Shown piece by piece: positions 28,669-39,943 of a stretch of DNA of 64,000 nt. The notes beneath the pieces are model-generated. The model ran no database searches. It was not told where the DNA came from and was given only the letters and a program-made list of their open reading frames with translations. The stretch lies in the NCBI RefSeq assembly GCF_000784735.1, contig NZ_JSYG01000015.1, positions 1-64,000 of the forward strand, written 5' to 3'. Origin of the DNA: Dickeya undicola. GTDB lineage: Bacteria; Pseudomonadota; Gammaproteobacteria; Enterobacterales; Enterobacteriaceae. Position 1 is the stretch's first letter. Each line of letters begins with the position of its first letter. The translations under genes and the position numbers were made by a program.

Positions 28669-29289
28669 ATGAGTCAGTTTTTCTATATTCATCCACAGAA
28701 TCCGCAGCCACGGCTGATTAACCAGACGGTGGAAATCCTGCACAAGGGCGGAGTGATTGTGTATCCCACCGATTCCGGGTACGCGCTAGGGTGCATGTTG
28801 GAAGATAAAGCGGCGATGGAACGCATCTGCCGCATTCGTGAGCTGGATCCAAACCATAATTTTACCCTGATGTGCCGTGACCTGTCGGAGTTGTCTTCTT
28901 ACGCCTATGTGGATAACGCCGCGTTCCGGTTGATCAAAAATAATACCCCCGGCAATTACACCTTCATTCTCAAAGCGACCAAGGAAGTACCGCGTCGCCT
29001 GATGAGTGAGAAACGCAAAACTATCGGTATGCGCGTGCCGTCTAATCCGATTGCGTTGGAGTTGCTGGCGGCGTTGAATGAACCGCTCATGTCGACCACG
29101 CTAATGCTGCCAGGCAATGATTTTGCTGAGTCTGATCCGGAAGAAATTCAGGAGCAACTGGGCAAGCGGGTGGATTTGGTTGTTCACGGCGGCTTTCTGG
29201 GGCAACAGCCCACGACGGTTATCGATCTGACCGAATCTGTGCCCGTGGTCGTGCGCGAAGGCACCGGCGATGTGACGCCATTTTTGTAA
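28669..29289 (+). CDS. yciO: YciO, Sua5/YrdC/YciO-family protein
   Basis: This 206-residue protein of the Sua5/YrdC/YciO family has the same length as E. coli YciO. The family's best-known members make threonylcarbamoyl-AMP for tRNA t6A. YciO binds RNA and carries the YPTDSGYALGC and STTLMLPG sequences, but it is not the main t6A enzyme. I set ATG 28669 (MSQFFYIHP) after AGAGGA; a longer frame from 28618 has no ribosome site. Confidence 0.94.
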   Translation: MSQFFYIHPQNPQPRLINQTVEILHKGGVIVYPTDSGYALGCMLEDKAAMERICRIRELDPNHNFTLMCRDLSELSSYAYVDNAAFRLIKNNTPGNYTFILKATKEVPRRLMSEKRKTIGMRVPSNPIALELLAALNEPLMSTTLMLPGNDFAESDPEEIQEQLGKRVDLVVHGGFLGQQPTTVIDLTESVPVVVREGTGDVTPFL

Positions 29290-29293
29290 CACA

Positions 29294-29314
29294 GAAACCC
29301 CGCAAGGGGGTTTC
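29294..29314 (+). terminator. Hairpin after yciO
   Basis: GAAACCCC pairs with GGGGTTTC around a GCAAG loop directly after the yciO stop. The T-tail is poor, so termination may be partial. Confidence 0.6.
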
Positions 29315-29385
29315 CTAACGCGCCTGCATGGCTGCTAACATTTGGCATACAAACGGCACGAATCAGGGTATAATCGCGATAATAT

Positions 29386-29417
29386 GCGTTAACTCTTTAT
29401 TTTTCATGAGTTAACGC
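29386..29417 (+). other. Long perfect stem in the rluB leader
   Basis: GCGTTAACTC and GAGTTAACGC form a perfect 10-bp inverted repeat around a 12-base A/T loop. It lies just after a -10-like TATAAT (29369-29374) and 60 bp before the rluB ATG, so it would sit at the 5' end of the transcript or act as an operator. Confidence 0.65.
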
Positions 29418-29478
29418 GATTTCTGGTCATCATGACATTCCCCCCGACGCCTGTGAAGGCGGCATCAGAGGTTGCTCA

Positions 29479-30369
29479 ATGAGCGAAAAGCTACAGAAAG
29501 TGCTGGCGCGTGCAGGGCACGGTTCACGCCGCGAAATTGAAAGTATGATTGAAGCCGGGCGCATTAGCGTTGACGGCAAAATTGCCACGCTGGGGGACCG
29601 TGTTGAGGTTACCCGTGCGACCAAAATTCGTCTCGACGGGCATGTGGTGTCGGTGCGCGAAACCGAAGAAGCGGTGTGCCGTGTGCTGATGTATTACAAG
29701 CCGGAAGGGGAGCTCTGTACCCGTAGCGACCCGGAAGGGCGGCCAACGGTATTTGACCGTCTGCCGCGCATTCAGGGGTATCGCTGGGTAGCGGTAGGGC
29801 GTCTGGATGTGAATACCTCCGGCCTGTTGTTGTTCACGACGGATGGTGAGCTGGCGAATCGCCTGATGCATCCCAGCCGTGAAGTGGAACGTGAATATGC
29901 CGTGCGCGTGTTCGGCGAAGTGGGCGATGACAAAATTCGTCAACTGAGTAAAGGCGTACAGCTGGAAGACGGTCCGGCGGCGTTCCGCTCGATCCGCTAT
30001 CAGGGGGGCGAAGGGTTGAACCAGTGGTACAACGTGACCCTGACCGAAGGCCGCAATCGCGAAGTGCGTCGCTTGTGGGAAGCGGTTGGTGTGCAGGTTA
30101 GCCGATTGATTCGTGTTCGCTACGGCGACATTCAGTTGCCGAAAGGGCTGCCGCGTGGCGGCTGGACGGAAATGAGCTTGACCGACGTTAACTACCTGCG
30201 TGAGCTGGTGCAACTGGCACCGGAAACGGTCAGTAAATTGCCGGTGGAACGTGAGCGACGCCGGGTGAAAGCCAATCAGATCCGCCGGGCCGTGAAACGC
30301 CATAGCCAGGTTGGGGCCAGTAACCGCCCGGCTGGTGGCCGCCGTAGCGCGCCGAAGCGTAACGGTTAA
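29479..30369 (+). CDS. rluB: 23S rRNA pseudouridine(2605) synthase RluB
   Basis: RluB converts U2605 of 23S rRNA to pseudouridine in the peptidyl transferase region. The 296-residue protein has an N-terminal S4 RNA-binding domain ([20 protein letters not shown]) and the RsuA-type catalytic domain with the Asp in [13 protein letters not shown] basic C-terminal tail (RRSAPKRNG) fits RNA contact. ATG 29479 follows GAGG at 29470-29473. Confidence 0.95.
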   Translation: MSEKLQKVLARAGHGSRREIESMIEAGRISVDGKIATLGDRVEVTRATKIRLDGHVVSVRETEEAVCRVLMYYKPEGELCTRSDPEGRPTVFDRLPRIQGYRWVAVGRLDVNTSGLLLFTTDGELANRLMHPSREVEREYAVRVFGEVGDDKIRQLSKGVQLEDGPAAFRSIRYQGGEGLNQWYNVTLTEGRNREVRRLWEAVGVQVSRLIRVRYGDIQLPKGLPRGGWTEMSLTDVNYLRELVQLAPETVSKLPVERERRRVKANQIRRAVKRHSQVGASNRPAGGRRSAPKRNG

Positions 30370-30381
30370 GCCCCCAGTCTA

Positions 30382-30416
30382 ACGCTGCGTCATCTGGCGC
30401 AGCGTCATCCTTTTTT
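30382..30416. terminator. Terminator between rluB and btuR
   Basis: ACGCTGCG / CGCAGCGT with an 8-base loop, then CATCC and TTTTTT, lies between the convergent genes rluB and btuR. Confidence 0.7.
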
Positions 30417-30419
30417 ATC

Positions 30420-31010
30420 CTACCAGTCAATGCCTTGTTGAGCCTGAATGCCAGCATCAAAGGCATGTTTTACCGGGCGCATTTCCGTTACCGTATCCGC
30501 CAGTTCCAACAGTTCTCGATGGCAGCCTCGACCGGTAATAATGACGCTTTGGTGCGTTGGGCGCTGTTGCAGGGCGGTGATCACGTCATTCAGTGGCAAA
30601 TAGTCGTAACTGATCATATAGGTCAACTCGTCGAGCACCACCAGGTCGAGCGAATCATCCGTCAGCATTCGTAATCCATGCTGCCAGACTTGTCTGGCTG
30701 CGTCGGTGTCGGTCTGGCGATTCTGCGTTTCCCAGGTAAAGCCGGTCGCCATCACCTGAAACTCCACCCCGTGCTGTTGCAACAGGTTCTTTTCGCCATT
30801 CGGCCATTCACCTTTGATGAACTGGATCACCCCGGCTTTCAGGCCGTGGCCCACTGCCCGAGTAACAGTGCCGAAGGCCGCGGTAGTTTTGCCTTTACCG
30901 TTGCCGGTAAACACCATCATGATGCCGCGCACGTCAGTGGCGGCGGCGATGCGGGCGTCTACTTTTTCCTTCAGCCGTTGCTGACGTTGCTGATGACGAT
31001 CATCACTCAT
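30420..31010 (-). CDS. btuR: Cob(I)yrinic acid a,c-diamide adenosyltransferase BtuR
   Basis: BtuR (CobO/CobA) transfers the adenosyl group of ATP to cobalt to make adenosylated corrinoids for B12 salvage. The 196-residue protein has the inverted-order P-loop GNGKGKT (residues 36-42), IQFIKGEWPNGE and VLDELTYMISYDYL typical of the family. It starts 22 bp after yciK and is probably co-transcribed with it. Confidence 0.95.
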   Translation of the reverse strand: MSDDRHQQRQQRLKEKVDARIAAATDVRGIMMVFTGNGKGKTTAAFGTVTRAVGHGLKAGVIQFIKGEWPNGEKNLLQQHGVEFQVMATGFTWETQNRQTDTDAARQVWQHGLRMLTDDSLDLVVLDELTYMISYDYLPLNDVITALQQRPTHQSVIITGRGCHRELLELADTVTEMRPVKHAFDAGIQAQQGIDW

Positions 31011-31031
31011 GCGGCGGTATCCTCTGCGTAA

Positions 31032-31793
31032 TCACTCGACCGGGCCGGGTTTGCGGTCAGGTTGGGCATCGAAACTCATGCCGGTTTTACGACGGCTGTC
31101 ATCTCCCATCAAATACAGATAAAGCGGCATGATGTCGGCTGGGGTCTTGAGTTTATTTGCATCTTCATTGGGAAAGGCGGTGGCGCGCATTGACGTGCGG
31201 GTGCCACCCGGATTGATGCAATTGACCCGTAAGTTGCGGTTGCGGTACTCCTCGGCCAGGACCTGCATCATGCCTTCGGTAGCGAATTTGGATACCGAGT
31301 AGGCACCCCAGTTGGCGCGCCCCTGCCGACCAACGCTGGAACTGGTAAAAACCAATGACGGACTGCTTGATTTGAGCAACAACGGTAGCAACGCCTGCGT
31401 CAACATAAAAGGCGCATTAACGTTAACCTGCATCACCTGATGCCAGACGGTGGCAGACTGTTCTTCCATCGGTACGATGTCACCCAGCAGACCCGCATTG
31501 TGCAATACGCCGTCCAGTCGTGGCAGCGCCTGACCGATCTGCCCGGCGATCTGTATGAAATCATGGTGGCTGGCGGTCAACATATCGCAGGGGATCAGAT
31601 AACTGTGGACGCCACACTCCTGCAGAATGTGTTGCTCCACTTCCTGCAGTTTGCTTTCTGTGCGCCCCAGCAACACCAGTCTTGCCCCGTGGCGCGCATA
31701 GGTCAGTGCCGCTTCGCGGCCGATGCCGTCACCGGCACCGGTGACCAGAATGATACGGTGTTGCAGTAGGTCGTTCTTGGGTTGGTAATGCAA
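31032..31793 (-). CDS. yciK: YciK, short-chain dehydrogenase/reductase
   Basis: This 253-residue classical SDR has a Rossmann NAD(P)-binding motif TGAGDGIG (residues 18-25), NAG (LHNAGLLGD), and a catalytic Ser with the Y-x-x-x-K pair (YSVSK). Its substrate is unknown. The start codon is TTG at 31793: it gives the same N-terminus as E. coli YciK (MHYQPK) and has AGAGGA seven bases upstream. It precedes btuR in the same operon. Confidence 0.93.
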   Translation of the reverse strand: MHYQPKNDLLQHRIILVTGAGDGIGREAALTYARHGARLVLLGRTESKLQEVEQHILQECGVHSYLIPCDMLTASHHDFIQIAGQIGQALPRLDGVLHNAGLLGDIVPMEEQSATVWHQVMQVNVNAPFMLTQALLPLLLKSSSPSLVFTSSSVGRQGRANWGAYSVSKFATEGMMQVLAEEYRNRNLRVNCINPGGTRTSMRATAFPNEDANKLKTPADIMPLYLYLMGDDSRRKTGMSFDAQPDRKPGPVE

Positions 31794-32075
31794 AACAGTG
31801 TCCTCTGGCTGTCATCATCCGGGGATAATGAGGTGTTTCCAAAAAAGCCATAATGGGTGTTTTATGCCTGAAACAATAGGTGTTTTCAATCAGAAGGTCC
31901 GGTTTTCTCACAGTTTGTGCGGTAAAAAGCACCGGAAAGTACAATTTATGTATGAAGATCATCGCCATCACGTCCGTCATACGTTAGGTTAGAGGCTCGG
32001 CGCACCGCGCTGGAACCGTAATGGTTGTTGAAGAATCAACGTCATATATCACATTGGTCAATGAAGGCGGTATTT

Positions 32076-33122
32076 GTGGAATTACTTTCTCAGTATGGTT
32101 TATTCCTGGCAAAAGTCGTCACCCTTGTCGTCGCCATCGGCGCATTGGTGGTGCTGACAGTCGGTATGACGCAGCGTAAGCGCCATCGAAAGGGCGAACT
32201 GCAGGTGATTAATCTGGGCGAACAATACCGTGAAATGCGGCAGGAGATGCAGTCCGCCGCCATGAGCGATACCGCGCGCAGCCTGCTGGAGAAAAAGCAG
32301 AAGAAAGAAGAAAAGGAAACCGCCAAACAGGAGAAGAAACGCGCTAAACGGGGGGAAGAGAAGTCCGCTCGCCCTTGTCTGTATGTGCTCGATTTTAACG
32401 GCAGCATGGATGCCGGAGAGGTAAGTTCATTGCGTGAGGAAGTGTCCGCCGTGTTGGCGGTGGCACGTCCGGAAGACGAAGTGCTGTTGCGGCTGGAAAG
32501 CCCCGGTGGTGTGGTGCACGGCTACGGGTTGGCGGCGTCGCAACTGCAACGTATTCGTCAGCGCGGTATCCGCCTGACGGTGGCGGTGGACAAGGTGGCG
32601 GCCAGCGGCGGTTATATGATGGCGTGCGTGGCAGATCGCATTGTGGCGGCACCGTTTGCTATTGTCGGGTCGATTGGTGTGGTAGCGCAAATCCCCAACT
32701 TCAATCGGTTGCTGAAGAGCAAAGACATTGATGTGGAATTGCATACTGCGGGTCAGTACAAGCGTACCCTGACGTTGTTCGGCGAAAATACCGAAGAAGG
32801 CCGGGAGAAGTTTCGTGAGGAATTGAATGACACACATCTGCTGTTCAAACAGTTTGTCAGCGAAATGCGCCCGTCGCTGGATATTGAGTCGGTTGCTACC
32901 GGCGAGCACTGGTTTGGCACGCAAGCCAGAACGATGGGGTTGGTAGATGCTATCGGCACTAGCGATGATTTGCTGATCGCGGAAATGGAAAACCATGAAG
33001 TGCTGGCAGTACGCTATACCCGTCGCAAACGCCTGCTGGACCGCCTCACTGGCAGCACCAGCGAGGCTCTGGACCGCCTGATGCTGCGCTGGTGGCAGCG
33101 GGGGAATCACCCCCAGCTATAA
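32076..33122 (+). CDS. sohB: SohB, S49-family membrane peptidase
   Basis: SohB is a signal-peptide-peptidase-like inner membrane serine protease, found in E. coli as a multicopy suppressor of htrA loss. The 348-residue protein has one N-terminal membrane helix, a Lys/Glu-rich charged linker (about residues 60-105), and the S49 catalytic Ser in DKVAASGGYMMAC with a downstream Lys. I set the start at GTG 32076 (VELLSQYG), matching E. coli and preceded by GAAGG; ATG 32061 and TTG 32025 have no ribosome site. Confidence 0.94.
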   Translation: MELLSQYGLFLAKVVTLVVAIGALVVLTVGMTQRKRHRKGELQVINLGEQYREMRQEMQSAAMSDTARSLLEKKQKKEEKETAKQEKKRAKRGEEKSARPCLYVLDFNGSMDAGEVSSLREEVSAVLAVARPEDEVLLRLESPGGVVHGYGLAASQLQRIRQRGIRLTVAVDKVAASGGYMMACVADRIVAAPFAIVGSIGVVAQIPNFNRLLKSKDIDVELHTAGQYKRTLTLFGENTEEGREKFREELNDTHLLFKQFVSEMRPSLDIESVATGEHWFGTQARTMGLVDAIGTSDDLLIAEMENHEVLAVRYTRRKRLLDRLTGSTSEALDRLMLRWWQRGNHPQL

Positions 33123-33266
33123 GTGGTTTTAAGGCTTACCCTCTGCCTGCGCCCTGTTGAACAAGGCCAGCCGCATTATCCGTGGTCAGGCAGATGGGTA
33201 AACCCGTTTCCGGTGATTCAAGAACAGCCCGCATCCGCGTAGGTATTACCCGGTGGGATTGCGGGG

Positions 33267-33536
33267 TTAATCGATTAACTGGTATTTTTCCGACAACACG
33301 TGTGCCAGGTGTTTGAACATATTGAACACGGCCGTGGTCTTGTGCGTTGGCAAGCCATCACTGTCGAGAAAGTACTCACCACGAAAGACCAGCACACCAC
33401 TCTTTTGCTCTACTGCATTGGCTACCATGCCGTGCAGGTAGTCTTCATGATTTTTGATCAGTGTATTGGCCTCCAGCAGTAAAGCTTCTCGACCAATCGG
33501 CGTTTTTTCTTCATTTATGTGTGTAAAACCGGACAT
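33267..33536 (-). CDS. yciN: YciN, conserved small protein
   Basis: This 89-residue soluble protein of the DUF2498 family is very like E. coli YciN ([35 protein letters not shown]). The function is unknown; the gene's fixed place beside topA is conserved in enterobacteria. ATG 33536 is chosen because AGGAGA stands eight bases ahead; a TTG six codons upstream is part of that site. Confidence 0.93.
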   Translation of the reverse strand: MSGFTHINEEKTPIGREALLLEANTLIKNHEDYLHGMVANAVEQKSGVLVFRGEYFLDSDGLPTHKTTAVFNMFKHLAHVLSEKYQLID

Positions 33537-33976
33537 GGGATTGTTCTCCTGCAATAACCCTTGTTTTGCTGGCGCTATTGTACCGCCTGAACGGAATTTA
33601 TCGCAAACTGACTGATTTTTAGTCGCTAGTGTGCCGATAAATACAAGGGAAACGATTGGCGAAAACGGGTTTTACATGCTAATTAGGTTGCGTGGTGTTA
33701 TTTATCAGGTAGAGTGTGGGATTTTGCATCGTCAAGCGGAATAATTGCTTTGCACCGGGGCGGAACCGGTTATCGTAAGAGACGGTGCGGTAAAAGAATA
33801 ATCCTGAATTGTCATAGGGTTGCGACGCGATGAGCGCGTGCGGCGCGCCGTCGATGCATCAATAGAACGATTTTCCCGCAACCCTGATGGTTTAGGCTAC
33901 GCCGGCTGGAAAGCCAGAGCGAATAACTGAGAAAGTTTCTTCTTTTTTCAAAGAATTCAGTAGGTAACAATATATT
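33537..33976. other. yciN-topA divergent region with structured topA leader
   Basis: This 440-bp control region holds no gene. AGGGTTGCG (33817-33825) pairs perfectly with CGCAACCCT (33877-33885), enclosing a small ACGCG/CGCGT hairpin and the palindrome CGGCGCGCCG (33841-33850). A further CTGG/CCAG hairpin follows at 33906-33917. This array lies 60-160 bp before the topA ATG. In E. coli this region holds several topA promoters sensitive to supercoiling. Confidence 0.6.
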
Positions 33977-36580
33977 ATGGGTAAAGCTCTCGTTATCGTC
34001 GAGTCCCCGGCAAAAGCCAAAACGATTAATAAGTACCTTGGCAATGATTACGTGGTGAAATCCAGCGTGGGGCATGTCCGCGACTTGCCGACCAGCGGCT
34101 CCGGTTCAGCGAGCAAGAAAAGCGCTGAAGCCAACGGGGAGAAAGCCAAAAAAGCCGTCAAGAAAGATGAGAAAACCGCGCTGGTCAACCGCATGGGGGT
34201 CGACCCCTATCACGGCTGGCAAGCCCAGTATGAGATTCTGCCCGGCAAGGAAAAAGTGGTATCGGAACTGAAAACGCTGGCGCAGAACGCCGAGCACGTC
34301 TATCTCGCAACCGACCTTGACCGCGAAGGGGAAGCCATTGCCTGGCACCTGCGGGAAATCATTGGTGGTGATGACAAGCGTTTCAGCCGTGTGGTGTTCA
34401 ACGAGATCACCAAAAATGCCATTCGTCAGGCGTTCGACAATCCTGGCGAACTGAATATCAACCGTGTTAACGCCCAGCAGGCCCGCCGTTTTATGGACCG
34501 CGTGGTGGGTTACATGGTGTCGCCGTTGCTGTGGAAAAAGATTGCCCGCGGGCTGTCCGCCGGGCGCGTACAGTCAGTGGCGGTTCGCCTGGTGGTGGAA
34601 CGCGAGCGTGAAATCAAAGCGTTTGTGCCGGAAGAGTTCTGGGAACTGCACGCCGATTTGCTGGCGAACCCGGACATTGCGCTGCAGATGCAGGTAACGC
34701 ACCATAACGGCAAACCGTTCCGGCCGGTGAATCAGGCTCAGACGCAAGCGGCGGTCAGCCTGCTGGAAAAAGCCAGCTATGTGGTGGCTGAACGGGAAGA
34801 CAAACCGACCAGCAGCAAGCCGGGCGCACCGTTCATTACCTCTACTTTGCAGCAGGCTGCCAGCACCCGTCTGGGCTTTGGCGTGAAAAAGACCATGATG
34901 ATGGCGCAGCGGTTGTATGAAGCGGGTCATATCACTTACATGCGTACCGACTCCACCAACCTGAGCCAGGATGCGCTGGCGATGGCGCGTGATTATATCC
35001 ATGACGAATTTGGCAAACGCTATCTGCCGGAAGCTCCGAATCTTTACACCAGTAAGGAAAACTCACAGGAAGCGCATGAAGCCATTCGGCCTTCCGATGT
35101 GAAGGTGCTGGCCGACCAGCTCAAAGACATGGAAGCGGATGCGCAAAAACTATACCAGCTGATTTGGCGGCAGTTTGTCGCCTGCCAGATGATGCCGGCG
35201 CAGTATGATTCCACTACGCTGCTGGTCAGTGCTGGCGACTATCAGTTGCGAGCCAAAGGACGCACGCTGCGCTTCGACGGTTGGACCAGGGTCATGCCTG
35301 CGCTGCGCAAGAGCGACGAAGACCGCACGTTGCCCGCCATCGAGGTGGGGCAATCCCTGTCACTGGAAAAACTGTTACCGAGCCAGCACTTTACCAAACC
35401 GCCAGCGCGTTACAGCGAAGCATCGTTGGTCAAGGAGCTGGAAAAGCGTGGTATCGGCCGTCCTTCCACCTATGCGGCCATCATCTCTACCATTCAGGAT
35501 CGTGGTTATGTGCGGGTGGAGAATCGCCGTTTCTACGCTGAGAAAATGGGGGAGATCGTGACCGATCGGCTGGAAGATAACTTCCGCGAGCTGATGAACT
35601 ACGATTTTACCGCCCGTATGGAAAATAGCCTTGACCTGGTAGCAAACAGCCAGGCCGAGTGGAAAGCGGTGCTGGATGAATTCTTCGCCGAATTCAGCAA
35701 ACAGCTGGAAACCGCCGAGCTGGAGCCGGACGAAGGCGGCATGAAGCCGAACCAGATGGTGCTGACCAGCATCGATTGTCCGACCTGCGGCCGCAAAATG
35801 GGTATTCGTACCGCCAGCACCGGGGTGTTCCTCGGTTGTTCTGGCTATGCGCTGCCGCCTAAAGAGCGCTGCAAAACCACTATCAACCTGATTCCGGAAG
35901 CGGAAGTGTTGAATGTGCTGGAAGGCGATGAGGCGGAAACCAATGCGCTGCGCGCCCGTCGCCGTTGCTCGAAATGCGGCACGGCGATGGACAGCTACCT
36001 GATCGACAATCAGCGTAAACTGCATGTGTGCGGCAACAACCCATCCTGCGATGGCTATGAGATCGAGCAAGGTGAATTCCGCCTGAAAGGCTATGACGGC
36101 CCGGTGGTGGAATGCGAGAAATGTGGTTCGGAAATGCACCTGAAAATGGGGCGTTTCGGTAAATACATGGCCTGTACCAGCGAAACCTGTGGCAATACCC
36201 GCAAGATTTTACGTAACGGGGAAGTCGCGCCGCCGAAAGAAGATCCGGTGCCGTTGCCGGAGTTGGCGTGCGAGAAATCCGATGCCTATTTCGTGCTGCG
36301 TGATGGCGCTGCTGGTGTATTCCTGGCGGCGAATACTTTCCCGAAATCGCGTGAAACCCGCGCGCCGCTGGTCGAAGAGCTGGTGCGTTTCCGTGATCGC
36401 TTACCAGAGAAATTACGCTATCTGGCCGAGGCGCCGGTGACCGACCCGGAAGGTAACAAAACGCTGGTGCGGTTCAGCCGCAAAACCAAGCAGCAGTATG
36501 TCTCCTCGGAGAAAGAGGGCAAAGCTACCGGGTGGTCGGCATTTTATGTAGACGGTAAATGGGTGGAAAGCAGTCGCTAA
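33977..36580 (+). CDS. topA: DNA topoisomerase I
   Basis: TopA is the type IA enzyme that relaxes negative supercoils. The 867-residue protein has the TOPRIM domain (Glu9 in VESPAKA, Asp113/Asp115 in DLDREGE), the active-site Tyr321 in [10 protein letters not shown], and a C-terminal region with three four-cysteine zinc ribbons (starting at [16 protein letters not shown] and CEKCGSEM) followed by zinc-less ribbon domains. Length and order match E. coli (865 residues). It is monocistronic and followed by a strong terminator. Confidence 0.98.
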   Translation: MGKALVIVESPAKAKTINKYLGNDYVVKSSVGHVRDLPTSGSGSASKKSAEANGEKAKKAVKKDEKTALVNRMGVDPYHGWQAQYEILPGKEKVVSELKTLAQNAEHVYLATDLDREGEAIAWHLREIIGGDDKRFSRVVFNEITKNAIRQAFDNPGELNINRVNAQQARRFMDRVVGYMVSPLLWKKIARGLSAGRVQSVAVRLVVEREREIKAFVPEEFWELHADLLANPDIALQMQVTHHNGKPFRPVNQAQTQAAVSLLEKASYVVAEREDKPTSSKPGAPFITSTLQQAASTRLGFGVKKTMMMAQRLYEAGHITYMRTDSTNLSQDALAMARDYIHDEFGKRYLPEAPNLYTSKENSQEAHEAIRPSDVKVLADQLKDMEADAQKLYQLIWRQFVACQMMPAQYDSTTLLVSAGDYQLRAKGRTLRFDGWTRVMPALRKSDEDRTLPAIEVGQSLSLEKLLPSQHFTKPPARYSEASLVKELEKRGIGRPSTYAAIISTIQDRGYVRVENRRFYAEKMGEIVTDRLEDNFRELMNYDFTARMENSLDLVANSQAEWKAVLDEFFAEFSKQLETAELEPDEGGMKPNQMVLTSIDCPTCGRKMGIRTASTGVFLGCSGYALPPKERCKTTINLIPEAEVLNVLEGDEAETNALRARRRCSKCGTAMDSYLIDNQRKLHVCGNNPSCDGYEIEQGEFRLKGYDGPVVECEKCGSEMHLKMGRFGKYMACTSETCGNTRKILRNGEVAPPKEDPVPLPELACEKSDAYFVLRDGAAGVFLAANTFPKSRETRAPLVEELVRFRDRLPEKLRYLAEAPVTDPEGNKTLVRFSRKTKQQYVSSEKEGKATGWSAFYVDGKWVESSR

Positions 36581-37891
<1,311 letters not shown>

Positions 37892-37921
37892 TCAATCCAT
37901 TTTTACGCCGCGATATAATGC

Positions 37922-37951
37922 GACAAGGGCAGGTGAAAACCTGCCCTTGTC
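37922..37951. terminator. Bidirectional terminator between cysB and nth
   Basis: A perfect 13-bp stem GACAAGGGCAGGT / ACCTGCCCTTGTC with a GAAA tetraloop lies between convergent cysB and nth. There is no long T-run, but the stem is very stable. Confidence 0.8.
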
Positions 37952-37975
37952 ATGATTGAATACGTTTGTCATCGG

Positions 37976-38611
37976 TCAGATATCGACCTTTTCCTTATAT
38001 TCGCACAAGTCCTCTATCAGGCAGGCACCGCAGCGTGGCTTGCGGGCAACACAGGTATAGCGGCCGTGCAGGATCAGCCAGTGGTGACAGTCGACCTTGA
38101 ATTCCGCCGGGACATATTTCAGCAGTTTTTCTTCCACCTGTTCGACGGTTTTACCCGGTGCAAAGTGGGTGCGATTGCAGACGCGGAAGATATGGGTATC
38201 CACCGCGATAGTGGGCCAGCCAAACGCTGTGTTCAATACCACGTTGGCAGTTTTACGCCCGACGCCGGGCAACGCCTCCAGTGCGGCGCGATCTTCCGGC
38301 ACCTGACCCTGGTGCTTATCCAGTAAAATGCGGCAGGTTTTGATGATGTTTTCTGCTTTGCTGTTGAACAGCCCGATGGTCTTGATATACGACTTCACGC
38401 CGTCCACACCGAGATCCAGCATCGCTTGCGGCGTATTCGCCACCGGATAGAGCTTTTCCGTGGCTTTGTTAACGCTGACATCGGTGGCCTGTGCGGATAG
38501 CAGCACCGAAATGAGCAGTTCAAACGGCGAGTTGAACTTAAGTTCGGTGGTGGGGTGCGGGTTGTCTTCTCGCAGGCGGCTAAGGATGGCGATCCGTTTC
38601 TCTTTGTTCAT
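37976..38611 (-). CDS. nth: Endonuclease III
   Basis: Nth is a base-excision-repair glycosylase/lyase for oxidised pyrimidines. The 211-residue protein has the helix-hairpin-helix LPGVGRKTANVV with catalytic Lys120, Asp138 in AVDTHIFRV, and the 4Fe-4S cluster cysteines C187, C194, C197 and C203. It is the last gene of the rsx operon, starting one base after rsxE. Confidence 0.98.
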   Translation of the reverse strand: MNKEKRIAILSRLREDNPHPTTELKFNSPFELLISVLLSAQATDVSVNKATEKLYPVANTPQAMLDLGVDGVKSYIKTIGLFNSKAENIIKTCRILLDKHQGQVPEDRAALEALPGVGRKTANVVLNTAFGWPTIAVDTHIFRVCNRTHFAPGKTVEQVEEKLLKYVPAEFKVDCHHWLILHGRYTCVARKPRCGACLIEDLCEYKEKVDI

Positions 38612-38612
38612 A

Positions 38613-39305
38613 TTATTCCGTCAGCGTAGATGAGGCAGAAGGCGATAGCCGTATTGTTCGGGTACGGCGCTGTTTACGTTTTTCGTCGATAACGTATTTG
38701 GCCGCCAGCATCATTCCCAGACCGAGAAAGGCACCCGGCGGGAGAATCATCAACAGGAACGGGGAGTCCATATGCACGACTTCAACCCGCAACACGCGTG
38801 CCCAACTGCCCAGCAGTAGGTCTGCGCCGTCAAACAGGGTGCCATTGCCGAGAATCTCTCTTATTGCGCCCAACACAAACAGCGCACTGGTGGCACCCAA
38901 CCCCATGAACAGGCCATCAAGTGCCGACAAGATCACCGTATTTTTTGATGCGAAGGCTTCTGCGCGCCCAATCACGATGCAGTTGGTGACGATCAGCGGA
39001 ATAAAAATCCCCAACGACTGATACAGACCGTAAGCGTAAGCATTGATCAACATCTGTACGACGGTGACCACCGAGGCAATCAGCAGGACATAGATGGGAA
39101 TACGAATTTCACCCGGCACCCAGCGGCGCAGCGCAGAAACGGCAATATTGGTGCATATCAACACCAGTGTGGTGGCAAGCCCCAGTCCGAGCGCATTCGT
39201 GGCGGTAGACGTGACCGCCAGCAGCGGGCACAGCCCCAGCAGTTGTACCAGTGCCGAGTTGTTTTTCCACAATCCTTGCAGGGCCAGTTCTTTGGTCTGG
39301 TTCAT
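38613..39305 (-). CDS. rsxE: Electron transport complex subunit RsxE
   Basis: RsxE is one of three polytopic subunits of the six-subunit Rsx (Rnf-type) complex that uses electron flow across the inner membrane and, in E. coli, keeps SoxR reduced. The 230-residue protein has about six membrane helices ([28 protein letters not shown] as a family hallmark, read in parts) and an arginine-rich C-terminus. It overlaps rsxG by 4 bp. Confidence 0.96.
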   Translation of the reverse strand: MNQTKELALQGLWKNNSALVQLLGLCPLLAVTSTATNALGLGLATTLVLICTNIAVSALRRWVPGEIRIPIYVLLIASVVTVVQMLINAYAYGLYQSLGIFIPLIVTNCIVIGRAEAFASKNTVILSALDGLFMGLGATSALFVLGAIREILGNGTLFDGADLLLGSWARVLRVEVVHMDSPFLLMILPPGAFLGLGMMLAAKYVIDEKRKQRRTRTIRLSPSASSTLTE

Positions 39306-39934
39306 GGTTTATCTCCACATGGCGTCAGGGTGGGCAGTCGCGGCGGCAAGGTTTGCAAAAACAGTGCACCCCGTTTCACCGCATTGACTACCGCGCGCGG
39401 AGTGATGGTGGCACCGGTAAACTGATCAAACTGGCCGCCGTCTTTTTTTACCGCCCAGCGAGTATCCTGTGAGTCTGTAACGGTTTGGCCGGTAAAATGC
39501 GTTATCCAGTCGGAGATACGGATGTCGATTTTATCGCCCAGCCCCGGTGTTTCATGATGTTCGGTCACCCGTGTGCCTAGCACAGTACCATGAAAGTCTG
39601 CGCCAATCAGCAGGCTGATCACGCCGGAATAACCATCTGGCGCGGTGCTTTCCAGCGCAGCGGCGACCGGTGCACCGTCATGACGAGCGATGTAGACACG
39701 GTGTGGCGAAGCGGAACCCAGTGCCGGGTCGCTGACCAGATAGCACTCGCTGAGCAGGTCATTGTTATAGCGATCGACCGGGATCACTTGATCCAGCAAC
39801 GCCCGTTGCTGTGCAGCAACTTGCTGCGAAATGGTTTTTTCGGTCAGGGAGTTAACCAGTGCAGTCAGCCCGGTGGTAAAGGCGGCAAACAGCGCCAGCG
39901 TGGTAGCGTGGCGGCGCATAGTGGTCAGCAGCAT
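39302..39934 (-). CDS. rsxG: Electron transport complex subunit RsxG
   Basis: RsxG is a membrane-anchored periplasmic flavoprotein of the Rsx/Rnf complex. The 210-residue protein has one N-terminal membrane helix and an FMN-binding domain ending in the covalent flavinylation motif [10 protein letters not shown] (attached to Thr). It overlaps rsxE by 4 bp and is 9 bp downstream of rsxD. Confidence 0.96.
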   Translation of the reverse strand: MLLTTMRRHATTLALFAAFTTGLTALVNSLTEKTISQQVAAQQRALLDQVIPVDRYNNDLLSECYLVSDPALGSASPHRVYIARHDGAPVAAALESTAPDGYSGVISLLIGADFHGTVLGTRVTEHHETPGLGDKIDIRISDWITHFTGQTVTDSQDTRWAVKKDGGQFDQFTGATITPRAVVNAVKRGALFLQTLPPRLPTLTPCGDKP

Positions 39935-39943
39935 AATCCGTCC

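Noticed and set aside
33265-33278. Perfect palindrome GTTAATCGATTAAC at the end of yciN
   Set aside because: It lies over the yciN stop codons (the Leu-Ile-Asp-stop end). It has no loop for a terminator and is probably coincidental.
35375-36139. 254-codon frame antisense to topA
   Set aside because: Shadow of the conserved topA C-terminal region; no independent start signals.
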